This document shows, piece by piece, positions 32,373 through 46,700 of a DNA stretch of 64,000 nucleotides. The notes beneath the pieces were generated by a model, which searched no databases, was not told where the DNA came from, and saw nothing but the letters and a program-made list of their open reading frames with translations. Made by a program: the position numbers and the translations under genes. The first letter of the stretch is position 1. Every line of letters begins with the position of its first letter. This stretch comes from Branchiostoma floridae (taxonomy: Eukaryota; Chordata; Leptocardii; Amphioxiformes; Branchiostomatidae), in assembly GCF_000003815.2 (NCBI RefSeq), contig NW_023365722.1, positions 163,537-227,536 of the forward strand. The letters are read 5' to 3'.

Positions 32373-33565
32373 TCTTTGGAGCGTATCTGTCTTTGAATCT
32401 TCTGCTATGTTTACTGTCGTGGTGTTCCTGCAAGATCTCCTACCCTGTCATTTTGAAAGGCAGAAACGTTTATATTCAGGTTTGCTGTTCTAACTGGTAG
32501 ATTGTAGCGACATTCAAGTGTAGTCTGAATTATGTGTCTTCGTAAGAAGGTTTTAATGTGTGAGTTTTGGTCTGATGTGTGATTTCAGAAAGAATTTGAT
32601 CTATACAATACTTGTTATCGGGTGAAGATTGAACAATAATTTGCTGTAACGTTATATGCTCATCTTTTTTATGACATTATGTATTTTTCAGAAGATCATG
32701 AAATGTCTAATAAACAGTTGTATAAACAAATATTTCTTCGTATCGTTTTATGTTATTGCATTTCGTGTTCTAATATTAAACGACAATGTCGAAAGATATG
32801 ATGATTTTGAAACTTATTTTCAACCATTTTTTTTATTTACAACTACATACTTTAGTGTTTGCATGTACATGTAACATGATGAAGTCCCGCATTTTACTAC
32901 CGTTTTTTAATCTTCAATACTATTATCATAGCAATCTAAAATCAATAACCCATATCTTTCATATTATGATCATTTTAGATTTTTCAGTAACCAACGTTAC
33001 TTTCATCATATCACTAGTATCAGTACAAACTATCACTATCTCGAATATAAGGTATGTCTGACTCACAAAGATGTCGTGCCGAACATACTCGCTAGGGGTC
33101 ACTGTTGTATGACTATATTCTGTGACACGCCTGAAGACTGCTGTACAATCTGACCAAAAGAAAGCAAGGGACCAACCGTTTGCATTCGATTTCTTGCCTT
33201 CTTGTCCGTAGACAGTCAACCATGAACAACTGAATCACGCATTCATCCGTAAATAAGATTTTGGAAAACCATCATCATGATAGTGAAATTTATTTAACAC
33301 ACAAGGGCAGTGTGTATGAGTAAAAGGTGAAAAATGCCAGACAATGTTTTGCCAACTTAACCTTTTGTAAGCTGCGCACGCAAACATGTTGACAGTTTCC
33401 TTAATATAAGTGACGACTTGAAAGAAATTACAAAATCATTTCCTTTGTAAGTCAAACAGAAAACAGTGATTAGCATTACATGGACGAGTGTTTTGTGGAC
33501 TGCTTTTAATTGCCAGTTTCGAAGAATTAACTGCATATTGCAAGTAAAACACATAACATGCATTG

Positions 33566-34441
33566 GCATAATACCGGTAGTAAGACTTATACCGGTAGAT
33601 TAAAAATACTGGAACTTAAAGAGATCTACACATGCAACAATAGTTATTTCTGAGCTGTGCACACTTCAGACATCTAGGTGTCCAATACACCATTTACAAA
33701 GCATCGATAACAATGCGTTCGAAGACAACAAGGCCAAAAGTTTTCAGTATACTTTTTTTTAAATTTTCGGGGTAGGCAGCTCGTCGTGGGACGAACACAC
33801 TGTCACATTCATTGCCAAATTTATATAGATCATAATTACACATGCTCACGGCACAAGACGAACATGATTCAACAACAATCTTGAATTTCTGTTGGTGACC
33901 TACAACTCATGTAAAAGTGTGAAGAACCGTTGCATAATAGCCCGGATCTACGACTGAATGGGCAAAATTGAACGTACGCAGCCATTTTCCCGCCATTTTT
34001 ATATCTACGCTAGCAGTGAAGTGTTACGTCATAGCGGTTGTGACGGACAGAAGTTAAATGAAAATTCTTGACAGTATACGTCCGTTTTCTCATGACATTT
34101 TGTATGCTCATGCAGGTTTATGTTTTATGCATTTACTGACAGAAAAGGAAGGAACATCAGAGGATGTATAAATGTACATAGCGACAGTTAATTGTGCCGT
34201 GTTTCTTCCTACCGGTATTTTGTACCCCCTCCCAACCACGCGCCCGTTCGCCGTGTAATTCCGCGGCGTGTTACAATTACAATATTACGCTTTTAGCAGG
34301 ACAAGAGTGGCAGAAAAGTTACACAGAAGAAGTGGCAAGGGTAACCTATAACAGCAACATGTAACTGGAGAAAATGATGCGTTGACAATTTGTCAAATCA
34401 GTATGGCTAGAGAAATCGTCGTAAACGTACCGGTATTATGA
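33566..34441. repeat. Possible long inverted-repeat element
   Basis: CATAATACCGGTA near 33567 and the exact inverse TACCGGTATTATG near 34427. Additional ACCGGTA motifs occur at about 33590 and 34212. The arms are short, so the call is tentative. Confidence 0.3.
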
Positions 34442-34768
34442 TAATAGATGTTACATATAGGGGGCGCCACCGCAAAGATACAAGCTTCCTGACGCTAAGA
34501 TATTTTAAACAACTGAAGGGAACGGTTGTCAGAGACTGAGGTAGTCTATCTTCTGCTTGGGGGTGTGGGGACGACCTTGTTTTTATTTTACAAGCAATAA
34601 CTTACTGGGTTGAAGGAAAAGAAAAATAATAACCCTAGAATACTAACGTATAAATAAGCATTGACTATCATTCTCTACTTAGAAAATGTTGCCCTTCAAG
34701 TTTGTACGATCAAGGCGATCGTTCTAACCTCATTGGTACGATTTCTCATATCTGCTGGGAGATTAAGA

Positions 34769-34982
34769 ATACTGTAAATGCAGAAATGTTCGCGGTGGAT
34801 TAATGTTCGCGGTTTTCGCGGCGACCACTTTACCGCGAACTTAAATCCACCGCGAAAATTTTTCTATAAAGGTATTAGATCGCAGTCGATGGTGTTACCG
34901 CGAAATTAAATCCACCGCGAAAAGTCATTTTCCCCGCTACCGCGAAATTAAATCCCCGCGAACTTAAATGCATTTACAGTAT
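34769..34982. mobile_element. TTCGCGG-type TIR element (214 bp)
   Basis: Left end ATACTGTAAATGCAGAAATG, right end AAATGCATTTACAGTAT. The interior is a series of alternating GTTCGCGGTGGATT and AATCCACCGCGAA blocks, so it can fold on itself along most of its length. There is no ORF. Confidence 0.85.
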
Positions 34983-35393
34983 CCCAAAGGATCTCCCCAA
35001 CACGTTCCCACACATCCAGCTATCACAACAGTTTTGTCCTGTTTATTGTTTTAGAGCTTTGAGGAGGCGGAGATGTGAAGAGATAGCGGAGGGGTCGGAT
35101 CGGCGGCCATTTTGTTCCCGCGGTGTGTTGTTGTTTTAGATTCGCCATGTTGTGATGACAGGTTGAGCCGAACGGAGACACCTGCTGTACGCTTCACATG
35201 CACTGGCTGTGTTTCTGTAACAGGCTCATGGGCATGGTGTGATACATTTCACTATCGCTACGTACTAGTGCTGTTTTATGGATGCCACTACTAGTATGGT
35301 CTGATGACACATTTCTACATTTGTTGGCCTCAGATATGTTTCGTATGGAAAGCTGAAATTTTGGCAGAGGAGCCTACTACTAGTACTATTCTG

Positions 35394-35395
<2 letters not shown>

Positions 35396-35443
<48 letters not shown>
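35396..35443. repeat. (CT)n microsatellite
   Basis: About 24 CT units, followed by short CA and further CT tracts. Confidence 0.95.
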
Positions 35444-35450
<7 letters not shown>

Positions 35451-36891
35451 CTCTCTCTTTGTCACAGCAAGAAGGTTAAAAACGGCTTTGGTCACAGTGT
35501 GTTTTCAGTGTGTATTTGCTGTGTCACAGAGCGTGTGTGCATGTTACGATGTTGTGTGTGTGTGTTTATATGCACGTCTGTCTGTCTGTGTCCTTGCACT
35601 CTCACAAATACTCACACAGTCCCCTCAGCCAATATAGGAGTACATCTTGAGTAATACACTATTGGCAGGCTAGAATTACATCCTTTCTTACTTTATCACC
35701 AGACTGACAACCCATTTAGGAGCGCCAATCCCGGCGGCCAGTTTCCGGACTACCTTGCACAATTGTGTATATCGCTTCCACCTGTTCAAAGAAACAAACT
35801 TTATTGACACCACAAAACTACGGTTACTTCTTTAAGGACATATACATTTCTGCAAGCACAAGATTAAAGCTACATGTATTACGACAAAATGAACGCCTAT
35901 GTTGTACTCCCTGGGTAAAAGTGGACGCAAATAAATGATAGCTGCCGAAAAGATATACAAAATGCTACGGAAAAGCATGCCCAAAAGAGCCAGAGACAAA
36001 CAGAGGAGCTAGACAATTTTTCTGTGTAGTAAAATGTACCGTGCGACAGATAATTCCCTCATTATTTTATCTATTTAGCTAATTTCGAGTAGCCTGTGGA
36101 GCCTGGTAGAGGCTACGTAAGTATCGATCCGCAGGTCTATAACTTACCTTACAGAAAGCCTACTTAGCACGGCATGCTGTCATTCGTGGTCCTAACAAGA
36201 TGTCACCAATAAAATTTAAAATTTATCGTCTGTATACTTGAGGGTGTGTAGATCCACAGTTTTAAATTGTAAAGTTTAGTGAAATTTGTGGTAAGTATAT
36301 TTAGACTAATGCACTTAGGCAGGGCATTCCATTGTTATACTCCTAACCGCCAGCCTCTCCTGTACACTGTACGAGGCAATTTAGTCCTCGGACTATAATC
36401 TTGTACATGACATTGTGTGTTTAGATAAATAAACCAGTTCTCTCTCTCTGTCTCTCTCGTAACACATAAGGGAAGTAGTTACTTCGCTGTGTGAGTGGAT
36501 CAAGGCTTATCTTACGAAGCTTGTAGTTGTACGTACTGTATACAACTGGCTTGTTTCGGTTGAACGTGGTTTACCGGTTAAAGTATGGCTTCCCTCCCCA
36601 CGGTCTTGTTGTATCCACACTGACATGAGATCACGGATGACTACAGCCTAACCTTTTGAAGAAGCGCCCGTAAACACTAGTCAGCGCGCTGGAATCTTGG
36701 ATGTGTAGGGTCGGGCCGCTGTGTGTATGGTATAGGGCAGGTGTCAACAGGAACTAGATATAGCGCACTGGAGAACATGTAAATAATTCATGGTGGGGGC
36801 AGGGAAGGGTGTTTGCTTCAACTTTAAATTTTGTTTATTCATGAGGAGCTAAAATCGGAATGCAGGCCACATGCAATGAAGATCATGGACC

Positions 36892-37089
36892 TACTCTCCA
36901 AGCAGAGGTCAGGCTCTGGCTGTTTTTTAACGTTTTTTTAAATCGTTTGTATCGGGCGTTCTATTTTTGACATTTTTCTTGAAGTACGCCAGCCAAACAG
37001 CAAGATAATTTAAAAATAGAAAACCCGATACAAACGACTAAAAAAACGTTAAAAAAAACAGCCGGAGCCTAACCTCTGCTTGGAGAGTA
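36892..37089. mobile_element. TIR element with TACTCTCCAAGCAGAGGT ends (198 bp)
   Basis: Ends TACTCTCCAAGCAGAGGTC and AACCTCTGCTTGGAGAGTA, with arms extending about 80 bases (CTGTTTTTTAACGTTTTTTTA and its inverse; CGTTTGTATCGGG and its inverse). TA lies at both ends. There is no ORF. Confidence 0.85.
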
Positions 37090-38668
37090 CATGGACCGAT
37101 ATAGAGTCAGATTATCACAACCGATACAAATGTATAAACATAATACCGTTACACATACATGTTGCAAAACACATCGTAGAGTGAAAGATAGTTGGGATAT
37201 TTCTGTTACTTTAAGATCAGCTGTGTTCATAGTTAGGGATACCGGTCGCTAAAGCTAGTCTATACTTATTTCCAAGCAAGTTGTAACTGCTTTGACAGTC
37301 TCAGGCTTGTTGAGTATCGGTCGTACGCGATCGTAATATTTCATAAAATGTCGTATAATATTGAAACTAGTGTGGAAGAAACAACTGCCAGCAAGGATCT
37401 AAAACAGCCTTTTTTTTATACCGCAACAAGATTGCTGGTTGTTTTTACGATACATGCACGACCATCTCAGGACTGCCTTGCGATCGTACGATGGTCGTGC
37501 GACAAATGTGACCGAAACCTGTTCCCTTTAGAAACATATGCAGGGATGGTTAATGGTTACATACGGACAAAGGGTACTTTGTCAGAGAAAGAAACTATAA
37601 ACATGCGGTGATGCGCTCTGGTTACAAACCATTGTACCTTCATGGAACAATTACTGTAACCTTTTCTTTTTGACGAAGTCACTCTTTCTTCATAAGACGA
37701 CTATGTTTTGTACAAGTCATCTATGACTTTCGACAGTGTCTTACACCTGTCGTATGTGACAATACTATGATTTCTACCATAATGATAATAGCTGACTGAA
37801 ACAGCGGCCGAAATAGCGGTGATATTGTATCAGGAGACTTGGGTGGTTTGTGGGAGTGCAACTCGCCCCTTGGTTGAAAATGAAAACTATAGCTATTGGC
37901 CAAATCCTGGCAAATTGTACAAAATCTATCTTGCTATTTTCTGGTAAGAGTCTGCATGGGGTTCAGATAACGCTATACGCTGAATTAAGACAAACACAGC
38001 ACGTATTACGTTAAAATGAAGGCAATTACGCAACATGTGGCCGTCTTGCTAATGATTACGTGACAACGAAAGGCGGATTTCCCAATGAGTTATACGTTGC
38101 GCAGGGCATCAAAATAATCTGCTTTCACTTGACGAAAAAAGCATACATACCCTCTGTTACACTTTTTTAACAACCAACGGATGGGCAACTCACCGGCAAA
38201 AACGAAAAGCATCCAAACGAGTTACAACCACGTGTTTATGCCCCACATCGCACGTACAGATCTGTCCCTGTAGTCAGGTAGGACTTCACATCCGGTCGGC
38301 CCCAGGTTATATCCATTGTGTACACTGTTTATATAACATACGTAATGAGATACTGACAGGAACTATATAAACTGCTGATAGCATCGCATTTCTTAGGCCC
38401 AGACCTAAGTGTCTACATGGATATCGAATGTCGGGCTATTTTTCTTCTTCTTCACACGTTCGTTTGGTTTAGAAATGTTGCGTGAAATTTCTGTGAAAAA
38501 TCTATTTGAACCACACAATTTACTTTATTTACCATTATATTTACATGAATACGATATCCGTGTCACCAAGTTTAGTCTTGCCTTTTCTGGGAATCGCCCG
38601 ACAGATTTTCAAATATGTTTTTGCCCATTTTTTTATCAAATGCAATCAATATATATATCACATTCAAA

Positions 38669-38751
38669 TCTCCAAGCAGATGTTGTGACACACAAAGGTG
38701 CCCCCTTAAAAACGCAATGATTTACCCACCTCCAATATCTGCTTGGAGATT
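38669..38751. mobile_element. Short TIR element (83 bp)
   Basis: Ends TCTCCAAGCAGAT and ATCTGCTTGGAGA, the same terminal motif as 36892-37089 but with a different interior. Confidence 0.6.
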
Positions 38752-38969
38752 ATCAAAATAACCTCCAACCACAGCCACTCACAACGGGTACTTAGAGGGT
38801 GTTTTTCACGTCCAAGTCCTACTCTTTTTCTGACAGCCTATCTTTAGAGCCAGACTTTCCAACAGCTTGGTAACAACACTGTAAAAGTTCCCCGGCTTGT
38901 GCTAACGAGCTGGGCGGGCGGGCAATGCTCCCAGCACCGTACAGATCACAGGTAGCTCATGGTGGTATA

Positions 38970-39175
38970 GCTACTAGTCTCCGAGCAAATTATGAAGAAA
39001 AAAAAATAGAGGAGTTGGCAAAATAGGGACAAATAAGTTGCCATGGATCGAGAATTTCAGTCAGTCTTTTGCAGTCAGTATCCAGCCGGACACACCTAGG
39101 CCTACTAGGCTTTTACTAGTTTTAGTCCCAAGTCCCCTATTGCTTTTCGGCCACGCGGGTAGAGACTACTAGTAT
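38970..39175. mobile_element. ~205-bp repeat family (GCCATGGRAT / CAGTCAGTCTTTTG), copy 1
   Basis: Shares AGTTGCCATGG, TCAGTCTTTTGCAGT, CTACTAGGCTTTTA, AGTCCCCTATT and GTAGAGAC in order with 51213-51420 and 55518-55723. The ends are loosely inverted (AGTCTCC... / ...GGTAGAGACTA), so it is probably a MITE. Confidence 0.7.
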
Positions 39176-39820
39176 AATACAAGGCTACATCATTACTGGG
39201 CTACATCATAACTGACACGCAAATAAAAACATCAGAAGCCCCCTCCCCATTGAAGAACGTAAGCCTGTAACAAGTCTTACGGAGACCATGACTTGATTAC
39301 CACAAGGAGGTTAGAAATCAAGAGTTTAACCTCCTTGATCACCACCATAACTTTGCCTAACTAAAAAAAATAATAGTATTCCTAAATCAATAAAACAGTA
39401 AATACAAACTTCTTTCTTTTGGCTGAGAGAAGTGGTACCTAACTCAACAAGATGTCGTCATAGACCTCGATATAAAACAAGTTATCCCGTTGTAAACAAT
39501 ACCTTAGGCCCCCTTATCCCCTGACCTAAGGAGCTGAAAACAATGCACGGGAACTTCAAATATTCTCAAATTTTGTGTCAACACGATAACTGCCTCGTTA
39601 CAAAAACCAACATATCCCTTTGTAAGACCACACAGAAGATATGAGTCCATGCTGCGTGGGACGATTGTTTCTGTTCGCCGCGTCACCTGACACTATGGGA
39701 GAATTCTCTCAGTCAACATCGCACCTAGGTGTCAATCAAACAATCCTGATAGTGACGTCAGCAAATATGCCTCGAGCGGGGAAATCCGTGATAAATGAAA
39801 TGGCTAATCATCTTGTAAAC

Positions 39821-40015
39821 TACTCTTAAAGCAGAGGTTAGGCTCCGGTTGGTTTTCGACATCTTTTGGATGTTTTTGTGGATTTCTTTCTGTAAGGTTT
39901 TCTTTATCTGCATGGCGGACAAAAGTACTACAGTAGTAAGGCCAGCAAAAACGCCTATACATATAAAAGGCCGACAAAAACAATGCAGTCCAAGCCTAGC
40001 CTCTGCTTGAAGAGT
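39821..40015. mobile_element. TIR element, AAGCAGAGGTTAGGCT type
   Basis: Arms TACTCTTAAAGCAGAGGTTA and, inverted, AGCCTCTGCTTGAAGAGT. Related to 36892-37089 in its ends. No ORF. Confidence 0.75.
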
Positions 40016-40596
40016 GCGTCAAATATACGACAGATATCGATCATCTCATAAAGATTGAAGAATTTCTCATGCATATATAAATAAGTACTGGGGCTTATAG
40101 ACAAAACTTCAACTTGTACGAAATCGAAGGAGGTTATCTATGACCTCATAGACAACAGTTTGACAGCCTCCTTGAACGCATCTTTCCTGGCTTCGGAACA
40201 TATCGTCACGGAACATACAAAATAAATTCTACACTCTTACCCCTTAGGAAAGCCTGGTGGAGGCTAACACTTTGTCTGATCGTCGTAATTCTAGAAAACG
40301 ACAGTGAAGGAGCAATTTTCCCCGCCAACTGTACAGATATTGAGTCCACCCTAATCTTAGAATACACTAGAGGGTCGTGTTAAACCAGGTTTTTACGAGA
40401 TTACTGACTTTAGGTCATTTAAAATCTGTTTCCTCCACCCTAATTTCCCCTAATTTCCCAGACTCTCTCTTCCCCTCCCCACACTTTTCGTCAACATGAC
40501 ATGTCGTCATCGATACACCCACAAACCCCGCCCACATTTCCTTATTTGGTAGCAGACAGACAGTGCGGTGATCTGTGCAAGCCCCGCCTACTTCCA

Positions 40597-40602
40597 TATA
40601 AG
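40597..40602 (+). promoter_or_regulatory. Possible TATA box of the third Ig gene
   Basis: TATAAG in CCATATAAGGC, 147 bases upstream of the ATG at 40744. Transcription would be expected to start near 40622-40632. It is supported only by motif and position. Confidence 0.4.
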
Positions 40603-40743
40603 GCTGGGGATGTGCAGGTTCATTGATTACTGAGAGCTCACTTGTCCCGTAACACCGGCTAGGCGTGGACGTACTTCTAGAGCGAGGGCTCAAGTAGACT
40701 CTAGCTTTCACCGCAGCTCGTCGCTACACACTCTACAAGAACC

Positions 40744-43700
40744 ATGTGGAAGTTCGTCCTCCCCTTCGTAGCACTTCTAGCAACATTTTCAGGTAAGATT
40801 GTTTATATTTTCGTATCTTGGGAAGTTTTTTTTAGGCTTGAAAGATCAGGTGTATCGTAGAACGGTGTGTGTATATGGGAGGGCGATACCATTCAGCGGC
40901 ACAGCAGGGGGGTGAGAATGGTGGTTCATTGTGACAGAGCAAACAGTCCACTGTACACAAAGTAGTTGGCTAGAAAAGCAATCTTGTTTGACGTATCGCC
41001 ACACAGTGATCCAAAAACTAACAAGACATGCCAAGACAAAGGCAAGACATGGACCTTCTTTGAGAATTCGTCAAACAGACGATAGTCTCAGCGTTGGTCC
41101 TCAATATCTCCCTCTCCTAACGTTATCCACTGAACAAATATACAGTTGCGCGAAACATGTTTTGTTGTAGACACGTTCCACTAGAAGGTATCGTGACAAC
41201 GGTGTTTTTAATACGCTAGTGACAGCACGAATTGCTTAAAAAATAAGGCAAACTCGTCTAGAACCTAAACACGACAACATGTAGTTGTCTGAAAATGACC
41301 TTGTATGACCAGTCCGGTAGTCGTATGGAGTGTCGCAAGGGAGTTAGACAACGTTTGATAATGAGTGAAGGGTAGAAAATATTTATTTCCAGCTTCGGTT
41401 CATTTGTAATTGTTAGCCTTGTTCACAGCCATCCGTGTGTATTTTCCTCACTCCAATAACAACGTGTAGACTTGAACCACAGGCGCAAGTGGATAGTCAA
41501 ATCAGTATTGGAATCTCAAATCATACACATGTACTATGGGTAGTAATTGGCCTTCGCCAGGCTTTCCTACGAATGTACGGAGCGTAGAATTCCACCAAAA
41601 CATAGGACATGTTAGGCCATACGATGGCCAAACTTCATATACATGAATCTATTCTCTTTACATAGCCAACATATAGTAGTCATTCTTGTAGAGGCTATTT
41701 GTCCCAAGAAATGTAGTTTTCAAAATTGACCTTCTCGAACGCACGGACTGTGACCCACCTGCCGTTACTCAGAGAGGATATAAAAGAACCCAAAACAGGA
41801 AGTTTTGCCATTCTAGGAAATTGTCGAACATATAGTGGTGAGTGTTAGATGAAGTATTTACGGAAAGGCATTGTTTTCTATGACTAAGAAGTATTTATTG
41901 TCCCTATTAAATAAAATAAAAATTATTGTCCCTATCAATAAGATAGTGGTAACAAGAAACCTCGACATGTATTTGATGTCACAAACATAAAATTTTATAC
42001 TCAAACATAAACATACCATACTCACAGCTCATATAATGAGTTAGCTTTCCTCCTTTGCTTACCCGTGAATTCTGAAAATGTACGGATAAATATGTTGGCT
42101 TGCTTCAATTCAATGTTTGAGGTTTACTAAGTCTTAGTGACACTCATTGCCTAAGCTAGGTACTCATTTCACCCTAAGTGAAGTAAGGGAATATGTCTTA
42201 GTCTTCAGTGTCTTTGACTCTTTCCTAAGAACGCTCCAACGTCAAGACATGTCAAGGATTCGAACCCTGTACCTCCAGGTTCTGAGTCAACTACAGTACC
42301 TCCCTAGTCACAAGCCCACACCGTGTCACAAGATTGACTCATCTCAACCGTACAAATGCGCAGACAGAAACCCTACACCTGTATACACCCCTGCGTGCCC
42401 CCGTCTATTCACTCAGCTATGTTCGGGGCGGAGCACCTGACTAACCGAAGCACCCTCCTACCGGGTCCGATCCACTGACAATACAGAAAAGCCAAAATCC
42501 GGCCAATTACAAAGTTTGCTTAGCCAACGCCCATGAAATCGCTCTAATCCAAGTTACAAAAGGCAACCCTTCAAGATTTTGAAATCAAAAAACGTACCTC
42601 ACCGAAAACTAAAAGGAAATTAGAAATATAGAGTTGTCAGTTGAAGTTTAAATAGTCGGGAGTTCAAAGCTGTTTTGAGGAGTGGATATTTTACAGTGTT
42701 TTGTACATGTAGTTTGCGGTGGATCAAAGTTAGACACTTGGTGGTTGGTGAAAAGCGGTGTTTTTATAAGCAAGCCTTTGTATCAAACCCTAGCAGCGCG
42801 TGGCTGGTGTAAAGTTGGCTACAAACGATCATTGAAACGTTGTAGTGGATAGAAAATAATGTTGAGTCGGTGCAAATTCATTGGTAAGGTTTGTAGAGCA
42901 CAAATTGTTGTTTAGGGCTCGCTCACGTAAGCTACAAGGTGTTGTTTGTATTGACTGTATGTCAATTATTATAAGTATACTCGATTTTGACATTTTCTAG
43001 GCTTCACAATGTCAGGGATACCAGAAAACTGTAACCAAGGAAGTCATAAAAAGAAAATACAAAATACGAAATGCATTGAAGTCTACTGGAGAGGTTAGCT
43101 CTAACTTCAACACTCTAAAATCGTCATTTGTTTTCAGTATTGATACCATTGATAGCATACTGTTTTACATTTGCTATTCTGTTTTTGTGAGAAATGTTTA
43201 CTTCAAATCCATTCGGCCTTTGGGTTGGGATAGGAAAACAAGAGCCGGCGAAACCTTGCTTCATACGGTGCAGCTTTTTGAAAGGTAGAAACCTGAACGG
43301 ACACGGGCTCTTGTTTCCACCGCTCCGCCCATTAACAACGACTCGAGTAGCTTCTACCACAGGGCCTGGTGTTAAACACTGTCAGTCAAGCTGACAGCGA
43401 GAAGTACCGCTTTTCTGTGTGTCACATTGTACAACCCGCACGGGGCCGCGCACTCACATGCCATCAACCGGGCAGGTAGGGGATCATGTTCTCAATAAAC
43501 ATCAACAGCAACAACGCTCTAAAATCAACACGTTCAACAGATGAGGGCTCAATGACAAACGTCGTACGATCTTTCGAAAGATTGCAAACTGATGGCATTC
43601 TTCTTGTCAATGCGTTGCCAAGAATTTGAAAAAAAAGGCGTGCTATATCTTATAGGATTATATCGTGTGGAGTACGGTGTTCTAGGCTACGGTAGACTTT

Positions 43701-46700
43701 GGTGTTGTAGGCCACGATGCTACGGTAGAGTCTGGTGTTTTAGGCTACGGTAGAGGTTGGCGTTATAGGCTACGGTATAGAGCCTTAGAGGATGCTATTT
43801 TAGGCTACAGTAGAGTCTAAAGTTTTAGGCTACGGTAGAGTCTGCTGCTGTAGGCTATGGTAGACTCTGGTGTTAGGCTACGGTAGAGTCTGGTGTTAGG
43901 CTACGGTAGAGTCTGCTGCTGTAGGCTATGGTAGAGTCTGGTGTTAGGCTACGGTAGAGTCTGGTGTTAGGCTACGGTAGAGTCTGGTGTTAGGCTACGG
44001 TAGAGTTTGCTGCTGTAGGCTATGGTAGAGTCTGGTGTTAGGCTACGGTAGAGTTCAGTGGCTTCGGTAGAGAATGATGTTTTAGGCTACAGTAGAGACT
44101 TGTGTAGGCTACGGTAGTCTTTTGTGTTCAGGCTACGGTAGAGCCTGATGGTTTAGGCTAAGCTAGAGTTCATTGGTGTTGTAGGCTTCAGTAGAGACTG
44201 GTGTTTTAGGCTTCGGTAGAGAATGATGTTTTAGGCTACAACGCAGCCTGTTTTGTATATATCGTGTTACTCCACGTGAGGAATCCGTCCCTGTTATGAA
44301 GCCCCAGCCAGGCATGCCCGGCTCCACCGGACGGTAAACACGCTTTGTACCTGTACCGGGCGCCGTGACGCGTCCCGCCGCCCGATACGCTTTACGGCGG
44401 ATGCGCTTGAAAAGTGGACACATACCTGGTGCTGCGTGGGCCGAGACATGGCGATTCTAGGGGATCTAACAGTAACAGGGGCCGGGAAGGTTTCATCCGT
44501 ATGTGTGTGTTTCACTATGTTGGCACTATCCTCCACCAGTCATTCATAAGGGGGTACAGTTTTGGCACTGGACAGTGTTAAAATATGCTTATAGCTACCT
44601 GTACTGTGTGAAACAAGAATATGGCCTAAACTTGTCAAGTCCGCCGGACTTTTACTCTGTTAATACTAGCCTTCACCAAGCCTTCCTACAGGGGTACAGG
44701 TCGTAGAATCCGTCTGTGTTAAAATAGTATAGCTACTTGTGTGAGGCAATTAGCAAGGTGGCCTAAACTTGTCAAGTCAGGGTTAAATGTGTATGTTATC
44801 GCTAAGATATCGATATGGGTTTTTCCACTTCGCTGGGCCGTTTTACATACTTCAAACAGTAGGATGTGAAGTTTCTATAGTAGCAAACTATATTGCGAAC
44901 ACTACAGCACAAATACGTCAAATCTAGCTCTATACAGTCACAGGCAATTTTGTTATACCACCACCAAATCCAACTCATGGCCACTGCCTAAAAAGAATCA
45001 TATGTCCTTCGTTTGAAAAGTGTGTTACCTGGCTAAATTCTGACTGACAACGGGTCACCTGTGTTACTCGTGAGATGTTGACAGTGTATAACATTTAGTA
45101 CGTCCATTTACGCCCTAAAGTGCAACCTTTCCAATCAACCTAAATTAAAACAGACCACCTGTTCTAACAAGTCCAGATGGTAAGGTGGCATAAACTCCGG
45201 TTCTGCATCGTTTGTGGTAGCCATTTGTAAACAACAATCGCTGCGCCCCCCTCCCCACCCAGATATGTAAACTCCACAACAATATGTAAAGATTAGTTGA
45301 ATGGACTCCACGTTCGGTATGTCAATAGCCCTCGGACGCCTATAAACTCCTACTGTACTTAACTACACCAACATACCGGACCGAGGTAAGCATTGTAAGG
45401 GGCATCAATTATGGAGTTGTCAGAGCGTTTGGTTTAGATCAAGGAAAGAAAAGAACGTTTTGTCGACGCAGGTTAGTTATTCAGGTAGAATACTGTTCTT
45501 GTTATTCATTTTTTGACAAATAGGTCAGTAAGTTTTCTTGCTGTTTCTGTAGCAGTATATATTTTACAGGGAGAGGTTGCTAGCTTATCCCGTTTAACGT
45601 TGAAACGCTTCCTCGAACACGGGACCCAAAGTTTTACATCCCTTCCGAAAGAAAGGTGCATCCCCAACCGAAATGCCCTGTCAAGGATTTGAACCGAGGT
45701 ATCCGAGCTATCAACTACTTGGGACCAAAAGCTCAACTTCTAGGCTGTTATATACCAGTTGAGCTACAGGGACATCCTTAGGTAGAACATAACGTAATCC
45801 AAAACAACAACAACAAACTTAGTTGGATGCATTTTCTAAAGAGTCAGGCCTTTCTGATAGCATCTACTATCTTTTATCAGTGACATAGAAAAGAGTGTTA
45901 CAATCTCATCAGCTTGAGCGAATCACAGACGCCCGGGGTGTGAGTATAGTTTTAACTGAAATCCATCCACTAGAACGCGTCCGTATCGCATGGTAGTGAT
46001 ATACTAGATTTCCAGGCGTTTGAAAACACGTAGTGTACTTGTTTCTGTCTTCCCTGTATCTAGTTCACAATATTCTACATTAACAAGATAATTCAAAAGG
46101 AATTATCCAAATAGGGAGAATATTTTGTCATTTACAAATTTCAAAGGTCGATGAAAAATCATTCGCATCATTCAGTAACTATAAAGAATTTGGACTAGCA
46201 TATAGTGATAACATAGCTTCAAGTTCACGCTAAAAAACAAACTGTGGTACACAATTTTGTATGTAGTCCTTTGTATATATACAATGCAAGTGTGTATGTG
46301 TGCTACATATAGCATGATATACATATCTGTACTATCCACCATCGGCTCAAGAATACAAAGAATACCCGACACATTTCATCCTCGCCCGCTTGCCCAGTTA
46401 GACCTCAGATGCACTGAACAATGTAGCAAAGACCTTACATTTTACTTTTAAGCTGCCTTATTGTGAAGCTAGTGCCCAGTTATATCTACGTATTGTATAC
46501 TTATCTTCGGTGCTTTTCTGTAGTATTGTGTAACAGTGATTGTCTGCGTAAACTGTTATCGTTGTCAACACTGCGGGCGATAAATTAGAGTGGGTTGTAT
46601 TTCTGTTACGCTTGAGGGTCTGAGATTCAAACTCACAAGGAAAGAGTCAGTTCAGCAACTATTCAACTAGACGGCGATCGTTTTGCGCCCTCCCCTCCAC

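Larger units (their letters stand above)
32373..40743. other. Intergenic between second and third Ig genes
   Basis: No convincing exon. An AATAAA at 32709-32714 may end the GPI-anchored gene's mRNA. The rest holds the repeats listed separately, (CT)n at 35396-35443, and several CG-bearing upstream segments. The longest ORFs have no motif and look random. Confidence 0.5.

Noticed and set aside
43665-44240. CRISPR-like array
   Set aside because: The units are contiguous imperfect tandem repeats without unique spacers, in a eukaryotic intron with no cas genes.
44163-44536. CG-rich reverse-strand frames as a gene
   Set aside because: The two overlapping frames share no recognisable domain and have no coherent splice or promoter signals. 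One overlaps the minisatellite.
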